DNA from: an uncultured Schlesneria sp.
GTDB lineage: Bacteria; Planctomycetota; Planctomycetia; Planctomycetales; Planctomycetaceae
Length of the DNA: 64,000 nt
Assembly: GCA_903858935.1 (NCBI GenBank)
Contig: CAIOKO010000180.1
Coordinates: 1 to 64,000, forward strand
Reading direction: 5' to 3'
In this document: in pieces, positions 34,721 through 43,604 of the stretch
Position numbering within the stretch: position 1 is the stretch's first letter
Layout: each line of letters starts with the position of its first letter
Notes under the pieces: model-generated
Database searches by the model: none
What the model saw: the letters and a program-made list of their open reading frames with translations, nothing else
Told to the model about the DNA's origin: nothing
Translations under genes and position numbers: made by a program

Positions 34721-35523
34721 ATGAACAAAAGATCTCTTCAGGGAAAGCGGGTTTTGATTACTGGGGCCGGCGGCGGAATTGGTCGTGCATTGGCCCTTTC
34801 GGCAGCAAAGCGTGGCATGCGGGTTGCGATTACCGACGTTGCATCTGACCGCCTTGGGGAAACTCGCGCGGCATTGCCTGCAAATGACAAAGACGTTAAA
34901 GCGATTACTGCTGATCTTACGGATCAAGGTGCTCGTCAGCGGGCAATTGACGTCATCGAATCGGAATGGGGCGGACTCGACGTTCTGGTGAATGCTGCTG
35001 GAGCTGGGGCATTCGGTTCGTTTCTTGATCTGGAGCCGGACTCACTACGTCGAATAATGGAGATCAATTTTTTTCGGTTGCCGAGTTGTGCCGTATTGCA
35101 TTACCTCTCTTGCGTGACGGAACCGACCCCTTAATTGTCAATATCAGCTCGATGTATGGCCGTCGGGGCGTTCCTCAATGGGCCGGTTATTGCGCAAGTA
35201 AGTTTGCACTGAGTGGATTTTCGGAAGCGCTTCGCGCGGAGCTCGTTCCGGATGGAATTGGGCTACTTTTGGTCCTTCCTGGCGTCACGAAAACAGATTT
35301 TGGCAGCAGGTTGATCGCCAATTCCACTCACCAAAAACTCGTGCTATCGACTGGCATAGCCCCAGAGTTTGTCGCAAAATCAGTTTTCGAAGGTGTGATC
35401 CGAAGAAAGAATGAACTGATCGTCGGTACCGATTCTCTGAGAATGATCTTGGCAAATCGATTTTTTCCGCGGTGGGTTGATCGACGTAAAGGGCATCAAG
35501 TACTGATGGGGACACGCCGATGA
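34721..35523 (+). pseudogene. Short-chain dehydrogenase/reductase, interrupted by a -1 frameshift at a T7 run
   Basis: Rossmann-fold SDR, probably a ketoacyl or sugar/lipid reductase, in two overlapping frames. The first frame (34721-35134) gives the NAD(P)-binding half: GAGGGIG (about residues 16-22), the AD. region TADLTDQ and LVNAAGAG. The second frame (from within 35075 to 35523) gives the catalytic half: SSMYGRRG, then Tyr-x-x-x-Lys in YCASKFALSG. The break falls exactly at seven T (35068-35074), read in frame as AAT TTT TTT. Adding one T, or a -1 slip on the heptamer T TTT TTT, restores a full 267-residue protein reading INFFSVAELCRIALPLL. It may be a sequencing indel, a decayed gene or programmed frameshifting. 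Its TGA overlaps the ATG of the next gene (ATGA). Confidence 0.75.
35068..35074 (+). other. Slippery T7 heptamer at the SDR frame break
   Basis: In the frame of the upstream half the bases read T TTT TTT, the X XXY YYZ form required for -1 ribosomal frameshifting; slipping by one base leads directly into the open downstream frame at TCG GTT GCC. Homopolymer T runs are also hot spots for polymerase slippage and for sequencing indels, so the functional meaning is open. Confidence 0.55.
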
Positions 35524-36457
35524 AATGGTTTGTCATCCGTGCAAAGTGGCTGGTTATTTCGATTGTGCGGACAGCGGAATTCACGCTGCCTCCTCGTTTG
35601 CTTTGGTGGTTTCTGATCCCTGGGGCTTGCTATCTGACAATATGCCAGTGGCGGAAGCAGCGATCCGCCATTCAGCAATCGACGGAACGCGCCACATGTC
35701 TCCAATCCGTGATGTCAAGGCATGGTCAACACGCCGATGGTTATCAGAAATCGACGCGAACGTCGCCCATTTCCATAACTGGTGGCCAGATCGTCTCGGA
35801 AACTCGCGCTGGCGACGATGCTTGGAAATAATGGGACAAGAGCATCTGGATCGCGCGCTGGTGTCAGGTCCAGTCGTGCTGGTGACTGTGCATTACGGCG
35901 ACTTGCGACTTCTGCTCTATGCGCTGCGTAGCACTAAGCTAACAGCGGCGTTTATGGCACGGCAGAATTCCACAAACCGTTGTCCGGTCCGCAGGTGGAT
36001 CGACAACTTGGCCGACGCTGCTAATGAAATGAGCGATATTCCCTCGGTTTTTGAGACAAACGAAATCGGCAAGGCGCACGACTACCTCGCTGGAGGGAAA
36101 CGGATACTTGGCATTGCCGTTGACGGATCATTGCGTCGAGCGATATCGGTACGCGACGGAGGCTCGCAGATTTCCTTGGCCCCTGGAGCGCTTACGATGG
36201 CGCAATTGACGTCTGCTCATGTCATTCCCTGCATTATTTCGCGAGTAGGCGGCTTTCGCTATGCCATTAATTATAGCCCGCCGGTAGCAGCCGACTTGCT
36301 TGTTGACAGTAGAGGCCACGAGGCGGCGATGAATTATGTTTGGTACGAATTGCGTTCGGTAATCTGGAATCGAATAGAGCAATCCTTGCCTACACTGATC
36401 GCGCGATTTCGCCATGACGTCGAGCATGTCGTTGCTCTCGATGATGTAAGGGCTTAG
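35520..36457 (+). pseudogene. Lysophospholipid/lipid A-type acyltransferase, in two frames
   Basis: Probable LpxL/HtrB-like acyltransferase of about 310 residues. The N-terminal part is in the frame of ATG 35520, which overlaps the SDR stop codon: membrane anchor-like MKWFVIRAKWLV and LPPRLLWWFLIPGACYL. The catalytic half is in another frame (ending at 36457) with PVVLVTVHYGDLRLL, GIAVDG, PGALTMAQLT and HVIPCII. The crossover is somewhere in 35670-35740 and needs a one-base deletion relative to an intact gene. In the HX4(D/E) motif of this family the His is present (HYGDLR) but the acidic position is Arg, another sign of decay or of a divergent subgroup. Alternatively the second frame alone (ATG 35525) is the gene, with a non-homologous N-terminus; I consider that less likely. 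Confidence 0.6.
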
Positions 36458-36493
36458 TGCCCTAATTGATTGATTAGGCAACGCGTCTCGAAT

Positions 36494-36568
36494 TCAGTGT
36501 TGGACGTTTTCTTGCCTGGTACCCACGATTTCAACCAGTTCGACGGGAGGGTCGTTTCCCAGTCCAAT
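36494..36568 (-). pseudogene. 3' remnant of a paralogue of the 37979-38416 gene
   Basis: On the minus strand 36568-36494 encodes IGLGNDPPVELVEIVGTRQE followed by NVQH and a stop. This matches the C-terminus of the intact protein at 37979-38416 (GMGKDPPVELIEVIGVGQE, then NSQR), with the same stop position. An in-frame TGA lies immediately upstream of the matching part, so only the last ~25 codons survive. The remnant sits right after the frameshifted acyltransferase gene. The palindrome CCTAAT-TGATTG-ATTAGG (36461-36478) separates the two. Confidence 0.75.
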
Positions 36569-36683
36569 TCAACAGTTTGAAAAATCGAAAAGTCTTTGAC
36601 TTCGAGAGCGAAAAGAATAAAAATGAAAATTGAACAGCGAATTGATTTGATTTTTATTGAAGTGAAATAAATAATATTTAACC

Positions 36684-37037
36684 ATGAACGTCAAACGCTG
36701 GGTAGAGTTGCTGGAAGAAGAGGACCTTGCGTTTCTGAAGCGGTTTGTAATGGCTTCAGGATCGCTCAAGGAAATGGCTCAGTTTTATGGGATCTCGTAT
36801 CCCACGGTTCGACTCCGTCTCGATCGATTAATTGCCAAGATCAAAATCTTTGATCACGAAAATTCCATGAGTGATTTTGAGCGGACGTTGCGCGGATTAC
36901 ACGCCGACGGCAAGATCGATCTCGCGACTCTGAAAACATTACTCGTTGCACACCGCAAAGAATCGGAGAAGGCTCATGTCCCTGCTGAAAAAGACATTCA
37001 TCGTTTTGACGGCCATCGCATCGACAATGTCGGCTAA
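36684..37037 (+). CDS. DUF2089-family HTH regulator
   Basis: A 117-residue protein. Residues 10-60 match the DUF2089 helix-turn-helix core: DLAFLKRFVMASGSLKEMAQ, followed by YGISYPTVRLRLDRLI, the recognition-helix signature of the family. The usual N-terminal zinc-ribbon cysteines are absent. The C-terminal part is a helical tail. Likely a DNA-binding regulator. Its last 62 bp overlap the next gene, which is read in another frame and whose ribosome site lies inside it; the pair is therefore translationally linked and the regulator may sense or control the membrane protein. Upstream 36570-36683 is strongly AT-rich and probably holds the promoter. Confidence 0.8.
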   Translation: MNVKRWVELLEEEDLAFLKRFVMASGSLKEMAQFYGISYPTVRLRLDRLIAKIKIFDHENSMSDFERTLRGLHADGKIDLATLKTLLVAHRKESEKAHVPAEKDIHRFDGHRIDNVG

Positions 37038-37833
37038 TATTACCTGGGCGACTGACTCGACAGTGAACCTCAATTTTTCCCCGATTGAAGAGATTGGCGG
37101 CCGCGCGACATCTGCGAAAGGGCCGAACGGGGAAGCGGCAGTTGAAGTCGCGGGCGGTGAAAAACCCAGTTCGACACGTTTAATCGATTGTGACGCTCCT
37201 GAATTCTCTACAAATCGATACACAGTTCGCGGCCAAGTGAAATATGAAGGGGTTGTGGGGGACGGCTATCTGGAATTGATAAACGACTTTGGCGGCAAAA
37301 AAGTCTATTTCAGTCGAACGCTCAGCCAGTTTGGCGGACTCAAAAAAGTTGAAGGGACAAGTGACTGGCGGGAGTTTGAGCTTCCCTTTCGTGCCGATCC
37401 CGGAACGAAGCCGGTCAAGTTGAGTCTGAATCTGGTTCTTAAGGGCGAAGGCAAGGTGATCGTGAGTGAACCTCGGTTTTCGAATTTAGCGGATTCGGCA
37501 GCAGCATGGTGGACGAACCAGCAAGGTGGAATCGTTGGTGGAGTTGTGGGGAGTCTTCTAGGAATCTTAGGGGGCTTGATCGGTTGGTCGGCAGCTTGGG
37601 GGAAATCTCAGAGGCTCACGATGGGTCTTTGTCATGCTGGAATCGCAATTGGATGCGTTTGTATCGCAACGGGAGCGATCGCAGTGGTTCTGCAACAACC
37701 GTTTCAAGTCTATTACCCATTGATGTTAGCAGGGATCATCAGTGTCTGCGTGATTGGAGCCAATCTGCGAACCATTTCTCAACGTTTTCAGGCCGACGAA
37801 TTTCGGCGGATGCAAGCCATTGATGCAGTCTGA
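36976..37833 (+). CDS. Exported membrane protein paired with the DUF2089 regulator
   Basis: A 285-residue protein. Start ATG 36976 (MSLLKKTFIVLTAIA) is chosen for GGAGAAGG just upstream and for the signal peptide (cleavage near ITWATDS). Residues about 30-180 form an extracytoplasmic beta-rich domain (YLELINDFGGKKVYFSRTL, VKLSLNLVLKGEGKVIV) similar in pattern to carbohydrate-binding-like beta sandwiches. The last 100 residues hold three membrane helices, the first very Gly-rich (GGVVGSLLGILGGLIGWSAA). No known family. It overlaps the regulator gene by 62 bp, so both are made together. Confidence 0.7.
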   Translation: MSLLKKTFIVLTAIASTMSANITWATDSTVNLNFSPIEEIGGRATSAKGPNGEAAVEVAGGEKPSSTRLIDCDAPEFSTNRYTVRGQVKYEGVVGDGYLELINDFGGKKVYFSRTLSQFGGLKKVEGTSDWREFELPFRADPGTKPVKLSLNLVLKGEGKVIVSEPRFSNLADSAAAWWTNQQGGIVGGVVGSLLGILGGLIGWSAAWGKSQRLTMGLCHAGIAIGCVCIATGAIAVVLQQPFQVYYPLMLAGIISVCVIGANLRTISQRFQADEFRRMQAIDAV

Positions 37834-37978
37834 CTTTGATCACGTGAAACGGGCAAAGTAGCGGCGTGTAAAACTGTAGCACCTTTTCGGCGGAAAAGTC
37901 GTCGACGCTTCTGACGTGCTAAGGGACTAAACGATGCGAGGGAAAGTATCGAAATCGTTTCGGTGATTCCTCATGAAT

Positions 37979-38416
37979 TCAGCGTTGCGAGTTTTCTTGC
38001 CCGACACCGATGACTTCAATCAGTTCTACCGGGGGATCCTTACCCATTCCGAAATAGACTTTGACGGCGTAGGTTCGAATTCGGCCTTTCCAGGTATATG
38101 TATCTACTTTCGTTGCGGCCAGTGAGTTTGGGCCCGCCTTGTCCGATGTCACGGAAGGGCTTCCCTTCACCGGAAGCCTGCTGAATTCCGACTTGGTCAG
38201 ATCATCGTTCTCGCCCTTGGAACGCAACGCATTTTGCCAAGTTTCGTTCGTAGACGAAAAATCCTGCTTGACCTGATACTCGTGCCATGCCAAACCCAGC
38301 AATACAACCACGACAGTTGCGATGGCGGCGCGTACGCCCCAGACCATTGACGGATTGATTGCTGGCTCGGGCTTAGCTTTGGGCTTTTTCTTCAAATTCT
38401 GCCGTGGTTCGCTCAT
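37979..38416 (-). CDS. Single-pass membrane protein of unknown function
   Basis: A 145-residue protein with a Lys/Pro-rich cytoplasmic tail (KKKPKAKPEPAINP), one membrane helix (about residues 27-46, GVRAAIATVVVVLLGLAW) and an extracytoplasmic domain of about 95 residues ending KDPPVELIEVIGVGQE. No family recognised. A 25-codon remnant of a paralogue lies 1.4 kb away at 36494-36568, with the same orientation and C-terminus. It is 64 bp downstream of the start of the M16 peptidase intergenic space on the same strand, so the two may be cotranscribed. Confidence 0.65.
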   Translation of the reverse strand: MSEPRQNLKKKPKAKPEPAINPSMVWGVRAAIATVVVVLLGLAWHEYQVKQDFSSTNETWQNALRSKGENDDLTKSEFSRLPVKGSPSVTSDKAGPNSLAATKVDTYTWKGRIRTYAVKVYFGMGKDPPVELIEVIGVGQENSQR

Positions 38417-38480
38417 GATCTTTTTTGGTATTGCATGTATTCGCTGGCATCAATAAATCCGACCAGCATCGGTTGAGAAA

Positions 38481-41231
38481 TTACTTTTTGAAATCTCCGG
38501 CACGGATGATGACCAGTTTTTTCGGATCGACGTATTTGCGGAATGCGTATGAGATATTGTCGGGTTTCAACGCCAGAATGGCCTTTTCCTGATCCGCCGC
38601 GTGCGCAAACTTTCGATCGAGTTCCAGGTTCGAAACGATTTGACCGGCGATTGATGCATCTGCCGTACGGTTTACCTTCTGCGATTCCACGAATGCCTGT
38701 TTCGCATCAGCTAACTCCTTCTCCGTTGGCCCCTCTTTCAGGAAGAGATTGAGTTCTTCCATAACGGCCGCAGTCACCTTATCAATGTTTTCGGGATTGG
38801 TGCTGACGGTGACAGATAACGAAGCGACGGGATCTTGTGCCGATGCAGTAAACGACGACGTTGCCCCATACGACAGGCCTTCCTTCTGACGAATCCGGTC
38901 TCCGAGTCGAGATGCAAGCGTGCTACCTCCAAAAATGTAGTTGCCGATCATGAGCGCCGGGTATTCCGAATCATCGTCCGACAGTGGAAAGGTCAGACCG
39001 GCAAGGTATTCTGCATTCGATTTATCCGGCGTGATAATGTCTTCCTGAGTCGGGACCACATTGTTCGAAACTTTGCGTGCAATCCGTTGATAAGGGACCT
39101 TGGGAGTCCACGCCGCCAGCATTTCCTCGACGAGTTTCAGCGTCGAATCTGGTTCGAAATCGCCAACAATACCCAGTTCGGCGTGCGTCCCATCAAGTTG
39201 CGTTTCATAGAGTTGTTTCACTTGTTCGAGTGTTACGTTCTCGTATCGTGCGAGCGACTCTTCTAAAGTCGGCACGTAGCGGACGTCCCCCAAAGCATAC
39301 GGCGAGAGCGCGCGGCTGATTTTGTTTCCGGCCAGGGCTGCGGGTTCCGTGCGACTCGAGGTCAACCCGGAAATCATGCGACGCTTCGAAGTCTCAAATT
39401 CATCGGCGGGGAAGGCCGGTTCACGCAGAATTTCTCCGAGTAGCTTCAGGCCCTTTGGAAGCGTGTCCCGCTTGGCTTCCATTGAGAACGTAAGTCGTCC
39501 AGCGGTTCCGGTCCCGCCACCACCACCTCCACGCCCACCACGTCGGCCACCAGCTCCGCCGCCCGTTCCGAGACGGATCCCCAGCGAGTCGAGTTCTTCT
39601 CGTAATGCCTGTCGATCATGTTTTAAAGTCCCGGCCATCATCAGGCCGGGGAGCATTCCCGCCGCAGTCGTCAGTTCGTTCAGTGACGACTCGTTGCCGT
39701 AATGCAGGGTCAGGACGAGTGACACCGTCTCGCCGCGGTTCTTTTTCTGCAGCAGTCCAGCTTTTAACCCTGGTTTCGAGACGATATTAAGCCGAGCGTC
39801 CAGATTGGCTGGGGAGGGATCAAAAGCTTCGCCCGCCTCAGCGACGGCTCCACCTTTGTAGTCCTTCACGATCGATGCGATCGCGGGTGCTGTGGGAACC
39901 GACAGCCGTTGAGCCTCTTTCGCAGGAATATAAATGCCTACGGTCCGATTCGGTTGTTGAAAATACGTTTTGGCAACTCGATTCACGTCAGCAGCAGTGA
40001 CTGCGGCGACCCGATCCCGTTGAATAAACAGTAATCGCCAATCTCCCAGGCTCGAAGCGGAACTGAGGGCCTGTGCCATCATCTGGCTGTTCGATTGCAA
40101 CATTTCGGCGTTGCGGGCACTGCGAAGCTTTGCTTTGTTCACTTCGTCGTCGGTAAAGGGGACTTCGCTAAGAGTTTCGAATGTTTTGACGAGCACTTCT
40201 CTCGTTGCATCCAGCGTTTCGGGGGGACATGAGGCCGAGGCAAAGAACAATCCGGGATCGTGGGAATTGTCCGATCCAGCGAACACAGTCGTCGCCAACT
40301 TGGACTCGACGAGTGCTTTGTAGAGGCGTCCGTTAGGGGCTTGCGTAATCAGGCCACCGAGAAGGCTAAGCGGTGCCCAATCATCGTGAGAGGCCGCGGG
40401 AACGTGATAGCCCAGACCAACGGAACCGACCGCTCCGACGCGCCGCAGGGTGACGACCCGTTCGCCATCCTGGGGCGGTTCTTCGGTGTAGGTTGCGTCG
40501 AGTCTACGTGTCGGTTTCGGAATGGAACCGAGATACTTCTCCACGATTGCCAGCGCTTTCGGCTCTTCAAACTTACCCGTCACAATGAAGACGACATTGT
40601 CGGGTTGATAGTACTTGGCGTAAAAGTCCTGAAGTTTTTCGATGGGTACTCGTTCGATGTCGGAACGATTTCCGATCGTCGATTTTCCGTAGTTATGCCA
40701 TTCATAAGCGGTCGCATAGATCCGCTGGTTCAGAATTGACGCGGGACTGTTTTCGCCTCGTTCGAACTCATTCCGTACGACTGAGAATTCCGACAGCAGG
40801 TCCTCGCGTTTAACGAAACTGTTCACGAGTCGATCCGACTCCAGCTTGATTCCGAATTCCAGGTTTTCGTCTGTGGCCGGCATCGTTTCGAAATAGTTGG
40901 TTCGATCGTTATTGGTGGTTCCGTTGAAGTTGGCACCGTGATCTCGTAATGCCTTGGGGACTTCCGGGAACGTCGGTGTTCCTTTGAAGACCATGTGTTC
41001 CAGCAGGTGCGCCATACCTGATTCCCCGTATCCCTCATGCCGACTTCCGACGAGAACCGTCATATTGACGGTGATACTGGGACGCGACATCTCGGGAAAC
41101 AGGAGCACTCGGGCACCATTACCGAGCCGGTATTCGGTCACACCTTCAATCGAGACAACTTTTTGAGTTGGCTCGGCCATCGCTGACGAGGCGGCCAAAA
41201 TAATCGAACCAATCACGAGCAACCGACGCAT
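38481..41231 (-). CDS. M16 (pitrilysin-like) zinc peptidase with two M16 modules
   Basis: A 916-residue exported metallopeptidase. ATG 41231 (MRRLLVIGSIILAASSAMAE) starts a clear signal peptide; AAGGG precedes it. The N-terminal module has the inverted zinc motif HLLEH (His75-His79) with the distal Glu in the NEFERGENSP segment, so it is active. The C-terminal module (about 480-900) lacks this motif, as usual for M16B pairs in one chain. A Gly/Arg-rich insertion of about 25 residues sits in the second module (about residue 570-595, GRRGGRGGGGGG), which is unusual. These enzymes degrade short peptides in the periplasm. Confidence 0.88.
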   Translation of the reverse strand: MRRLLVIGSIILAASSAMAEPTQKVVSIEGVTEYRLGNGARVLLFPEMSRPSITVNMTVLVGSRHEGYGESGMAHLLEHMVFKGTPTFPEVPKALRDHGANFNGTTNNDRTNYFETMPATDENLEFGIKLESDRLVNSFVKREDLLSEFSVVRNEFERGENSPASILNQRIYATAYEWHNYGKSTIGNRSDIERVPIEKLQDFYAKYYQPDNVVFIVTGKFEEPKALAIVEKYLGSIPKPTRRLDATYTEEPPQDGERVVTLRRVGAVGSVGLGYHVPAASHDDWAPLSLLGGLITQAPNGRLYKALVESKLATTVFAGSDNSHDPGLFFASASCPPETLDATREVLVKTFETLSEVPFTDDEVNKAKLRSARNAEMLQSNSQMMAQALSSASSLGDWRLLFIQRDRVAAVTAADVNRVAKTYFQQPNRTVGIYIPAKEAQRLSVPTAPAIASIVKDYKGGAVAEAGEAFDPSPANLDARLNIVSKPGLKAGLLQKKNRGETVSLVLTLHYGNESSLNELTTAAGMLPGLMMAGTLKHDRQALREELDSLGIRLGTGGGAGGRRGGRGGGGGGTGTAGRLTFSMEAKRDTLPKGLKLLGEILREPAFPADEFETSKRRMISGLTSSRTEPAALAGNKISRALSPYALGDVRYVPTLEESLARYENVTLEQVKQLYETQLDGTHAELGIVGDFEPDSTLKLVEEMLAAWTPKVPYQRIARKVSNNVVPTQEDIITPDKSNAEYLAGLTFPLSDDDSEYPALMIGNYIFGGSTLASRLGDRIRQKEGLSYGATSSFTASAQDPVASLSVTVSTNPENIDKVTAAVMEELNLFLKEGPTEKELADAKQAFVESQKVNRTADASIAGQIVSNLELDRKFAHAADQEKAILALKPDNISYAFRKYVDPKKLVIIRAGDFKK

Positions 41232-41868
41232 GAGAGACCCTTCTACTTCATGACACATGGAAAACCATCGTTCGGCGCGCGTGTCATACTACGATACCGC
41301 TGTAATCGACGCAAACGGATAGACAGGTGTTTCCCACTTCTCCCCATCGATCCAGGGTTACTTGTGCGACGAAAGCTGATGAGGCTGGCCCCGAATATTC
41401 ATTAGCTTGAGGCGCAAGCCAGACGTTTGGTTTGCCCTCGCTTTTGCGGCGGGTTTACGTGTACACGGTGTTCCAGAATGAATTAGCCGGACTAGATTGG
41501 CACGCGGACGAAACTTATTCGTGTGCGGTTGGTTGGCAGCGTTTTAGCCAGATTTTCAAGCTGCGTTATTCGGCTAAAGCCCTCGGCCGGCTTTTTCCGT
41601 TCCGAACCGCAATTGACCACCAACTTAACCAATACCGAAGAGTAAGAGGCGTTCGCGTCTGCGACTGGCGTTCCAAAACGGCGTTGGCTATCTTCTTCAC
41701 ATCGGCACGCTGATTGTTTTGGTGATAAACTTGATCTGTGAGAGTTTCGAAACGCATGGACCGTCGAAAAAACGATTTTCCTGATGATTTTTCTCAAATC
41801 GACTTGAGGAAACCGGCGTTCTAACGAAGCAAAAACCGACTCGAGAATTCAAAAGGTGATTTCGAATC
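41232..41868. other. Intergenic region, 637 bp, no gene recognised
   Basis: The largest gap on the right half. Short open frames on both strands (for example 41432-41713 and 41492-41797) have no recognisable product, no ribosome site and no bias. The divergent promoters for the peptidase gene and the PH-domain gene should be here, but I cannot place them. Confidence 0.35.
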
Positions 41869-42384
41869 ATGTTAACTAAAAAGCCTCAGGCGATTTCGGG
41901 TGTCAGTCCTGATCACGAGACAGTGATTGAAGAGCTGTATCCTTCGATCGCGATGACTCCCGTTGGCGACTTTATCAACCGAGTCCTCGGCTCAATTCCA
42001 AACCGGGTCTGGGGCCTGAAAATCTCGAACTTGTTGTTTGGACTGGCACTCGCCCCGCTTGCTGCAACCGTTTATCTGTGGATGAAAGTTTTCGGTTCTC
42101 GCTACGTTTTGACGAACCGTGTTGTAAAACGGGTCGATTCGATGGGCTTCCGTCAGCATGAATCAATACCGCTCTCACAAATCGTTACGGCCACTGTCGA
42201 TCCTGATTCCCGAATGGAATTTTACCAGACCGGCGATGTTCGATTGTCAGGGGCCGGCGGCCAATCGTTGCTGCTTCTTCGAGGTGTTCCTCGGCCTGAG
42301 CGATTCTGTCAAGTGATCCAAGAAGCTGTCGATGCCAAGCGGCTCGTGGCACTCTCTTTGTCGCAAATCAAATCACGACATTAA
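41869..42384 (+). CDS. Membrane protein with bacterial PH (bPH2) domain
   Basis: A 171-residue protein. A hydrophobic segment at about residues 55-75 (LLFGLALAPLAATVYLWM) is followed by a bacterial PH domain (about 78-150) with the family signature RYVLTNRVVKRVDSMGF, then IPLSQIVTATVDPDS and a helical end. Such proteins are anchored in the membrane with the PH domain in the cytoplasm; function unknown. AAAAGG lies upstream of the ATG. It precedes the HU gene by 340 bp. Confidence 0.75.
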   Translation: MLTKKPQAISGVSPDHETVIEELYPSIAMTPVGDFINRVLGSIPNRVWGLKISNLLFGLALAPLAATVYLWMKVFGSRYVLTNRVVKRVDSMGFRQHESIPLSQIVTATVDPDSRMEFYQTGDVRLSGAGGQSLLLLRGVPRPERFCQVIQEAVDAKRLVALSLSQIKSRH

Positions 42385-42627
42385 CTTACGCGTAAAAAAC
42401 AATTGACTGAGACAGCTAGATCGCACGCATTCCCGAGAGTGTTGGATGCGGATTTTGCAAAGTTCGAATAAGTGCATAACGTAAAGTTATGGAGAACTTT
42501 GCCGGTTGTAGCAGTTTTTCCAAAAGTTCTCGTTGTCACGAGCCGATAAAGTGTGCAAGGGAAGACTGCGCGTCGGGTTGCCGAATACAGTTTTCCTTGA
42601 GAATTGGTCGGTTGAGAACATGGCGAC

Positions 42628-42657
42628 TTGACATTAAGTCTTTTTTGGGAATACAGT
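42628..42657 (+). promoter_or_regulatory. Candidate sigma-70 type promoter of the HU gene
   Basis: TTGACA at 42628-42633, an 18-bp spacer and TACAGT at 42652-42657. The -35 box is perfect and the -10 matches four of six positions. A start near 42664 would give a ~63-nt leader. The rest of the 342-bp gap 42385-42726 shows no gene; a GAATACAGTT sequence occurs twice (42592 and 42649). Confidence 0.45.
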
Positions 42658-42726
42658 TGAGTCTTATCAGCACCATCGAATACTGTTCGATCGCTCAAGG
42701 TCGGCATTCTTCGGGAGACTCATGTC

Positions 42727-43173
42727 GTGACCAAAAAAGAAATCGTCAAAGAGATCTCAGAAGCCCTGGGAATGACTCAGCTCAAGACGAAAGAGATTGT
42801 CCAAAAGACTTTCGACGCGATCGTTAAAACGCTCGTAGAAGACGGGCGAATTGAGTTGCGTAATTTTGGAGTTTTTGAAGTTAAGAAACGAGCGGCTCGG
42901 AAGGCGCGGAACCCACGAACGGGAGACAAGGTTTTTGTCCCGGAAAAATTCGTGGTTACATTCAAGCCGGGCAAAGAAATGGAAGAGAAAGTCCGTCTCT
43001 TAGAGATGGAAGCAGCTGCAAAAGCGGCAAGTCAGAATGCGGAACATCATCAACACGTTGACCATCAGAATGTTGCTGCAGACCACCATCAACATTCTGA
43101 TCACCACCAACACAACAGATTACCAGAACACAAAACGAATCCGACTGATATTCATTCCAGTTTACCTGAATGA
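42727..43173 (+). CDS. HU/IHF-type nucleoid protein with histidine-rich tail
   Basis: A 148-residue DNA-bending protein. Residues 1-92 are a complete HU fold: [20 protein letters not shown] at the start, [18 protein letters not shown], then the arm with [23 protein letters not shown]. From about residue 98 there is an extension of some 50 residues with a His/Gln/Asp-rich segment ([21 protein letters not shown]; at least a dozen His), which is not part of ordinary HU. It could bind Zn, Ni or Cu, or modulate DNA condensation. GTG is the start; GGGAG lies upstream and the ATG five bases before it runs into TGA. Confidence 0.88.
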   Translation: MTKKEIVKEISEALGMTQLKTKEIVQKTFDAIVKTLVEDGRIELRNFGVFEVKKRAARKARNPRTGDKVFVPEKFVVTFKPGKEMEEKVRLLEMEAAAKAASQNAEHHQHVDHQNVAADHHQHSDHHQHNRLPEHKTNPTDIHSSLPE

Positions 43174-43382
43174 CTTTGACACTCATGAAGTGGCCGTCTT
43201 TCAATAAGCGGGATTGATGTCAGCGGGATCGAAAAATCGCGAAGACATCTATCCAGTGGATTAATCACTGGGCGGATTGAGGGATGTATCCATCACAGGT
43301 TGACCTAAAGCCTGTGACAGATAGTGTCGCTATAGGATTGAGCGAACAAGACCGTCTTTTGGCGGTTGGCACGGAGGCCATC

Positions 43383-43604
43383 ATGCGAAATCGACTGTAC
43401 ATTACGTTGTTGCTGCTGGCATGCAGTTTAGGGCAGGTCGGATGCATCGTGCCAATCTGGTCGTCTTCGCCGGATGTCCGGGCTCGACAACTGATTTATC
43501 AATCGGAAAACTATCGACATATTCCCGAAATCTGGGAGCGGATCTGGTTTTTGGATGGGCCAGACCCAATGACTCCTTACCGCACACACGGTGGCGTCAT
43601 TTGA
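43383..43604 (+). CDS. Small exported protein, possible lipoprotein
   Basis: A 73-residue protein. The ATG at 43383 is preceded by GGAGG at five bases, an excellent site. The N-terminus is a signal sequence (RNRLYITLLLLACSLGQVGC) with a Cys where a lipobox would end, although Gln at -3 is atypical. The mature part is about 53 residues, polar and Trp/Tyr-rich (SENYRHIPEIWERIWFLDGP). No family recognised, but the layout is common among planctomycete small lipoproteins. 43605-43848 downstream holds nothing I can identify. Confidence 0.7.
   Translation: MRNRLYITLLLLACSLGQVGCIVPIWSSSPDVRARQLIYQSENYRHIPEIWERIWFLDGPDPMTPYRTHGGVI

Noticed and set aside
34705-34780. tRNA gene beginning GGGCGAATTTAGCTCA
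   Set aside because: The D-arm, anticodon and T-arm do not form and the sequence runs into a protein start; chance resemblance.
41432-41797. Overlapping frames on both strands in the 637-bp gap
   Set aside because: No recognisable product, no start signal, unusual composition with many Arg/Ser; judged non-coding.
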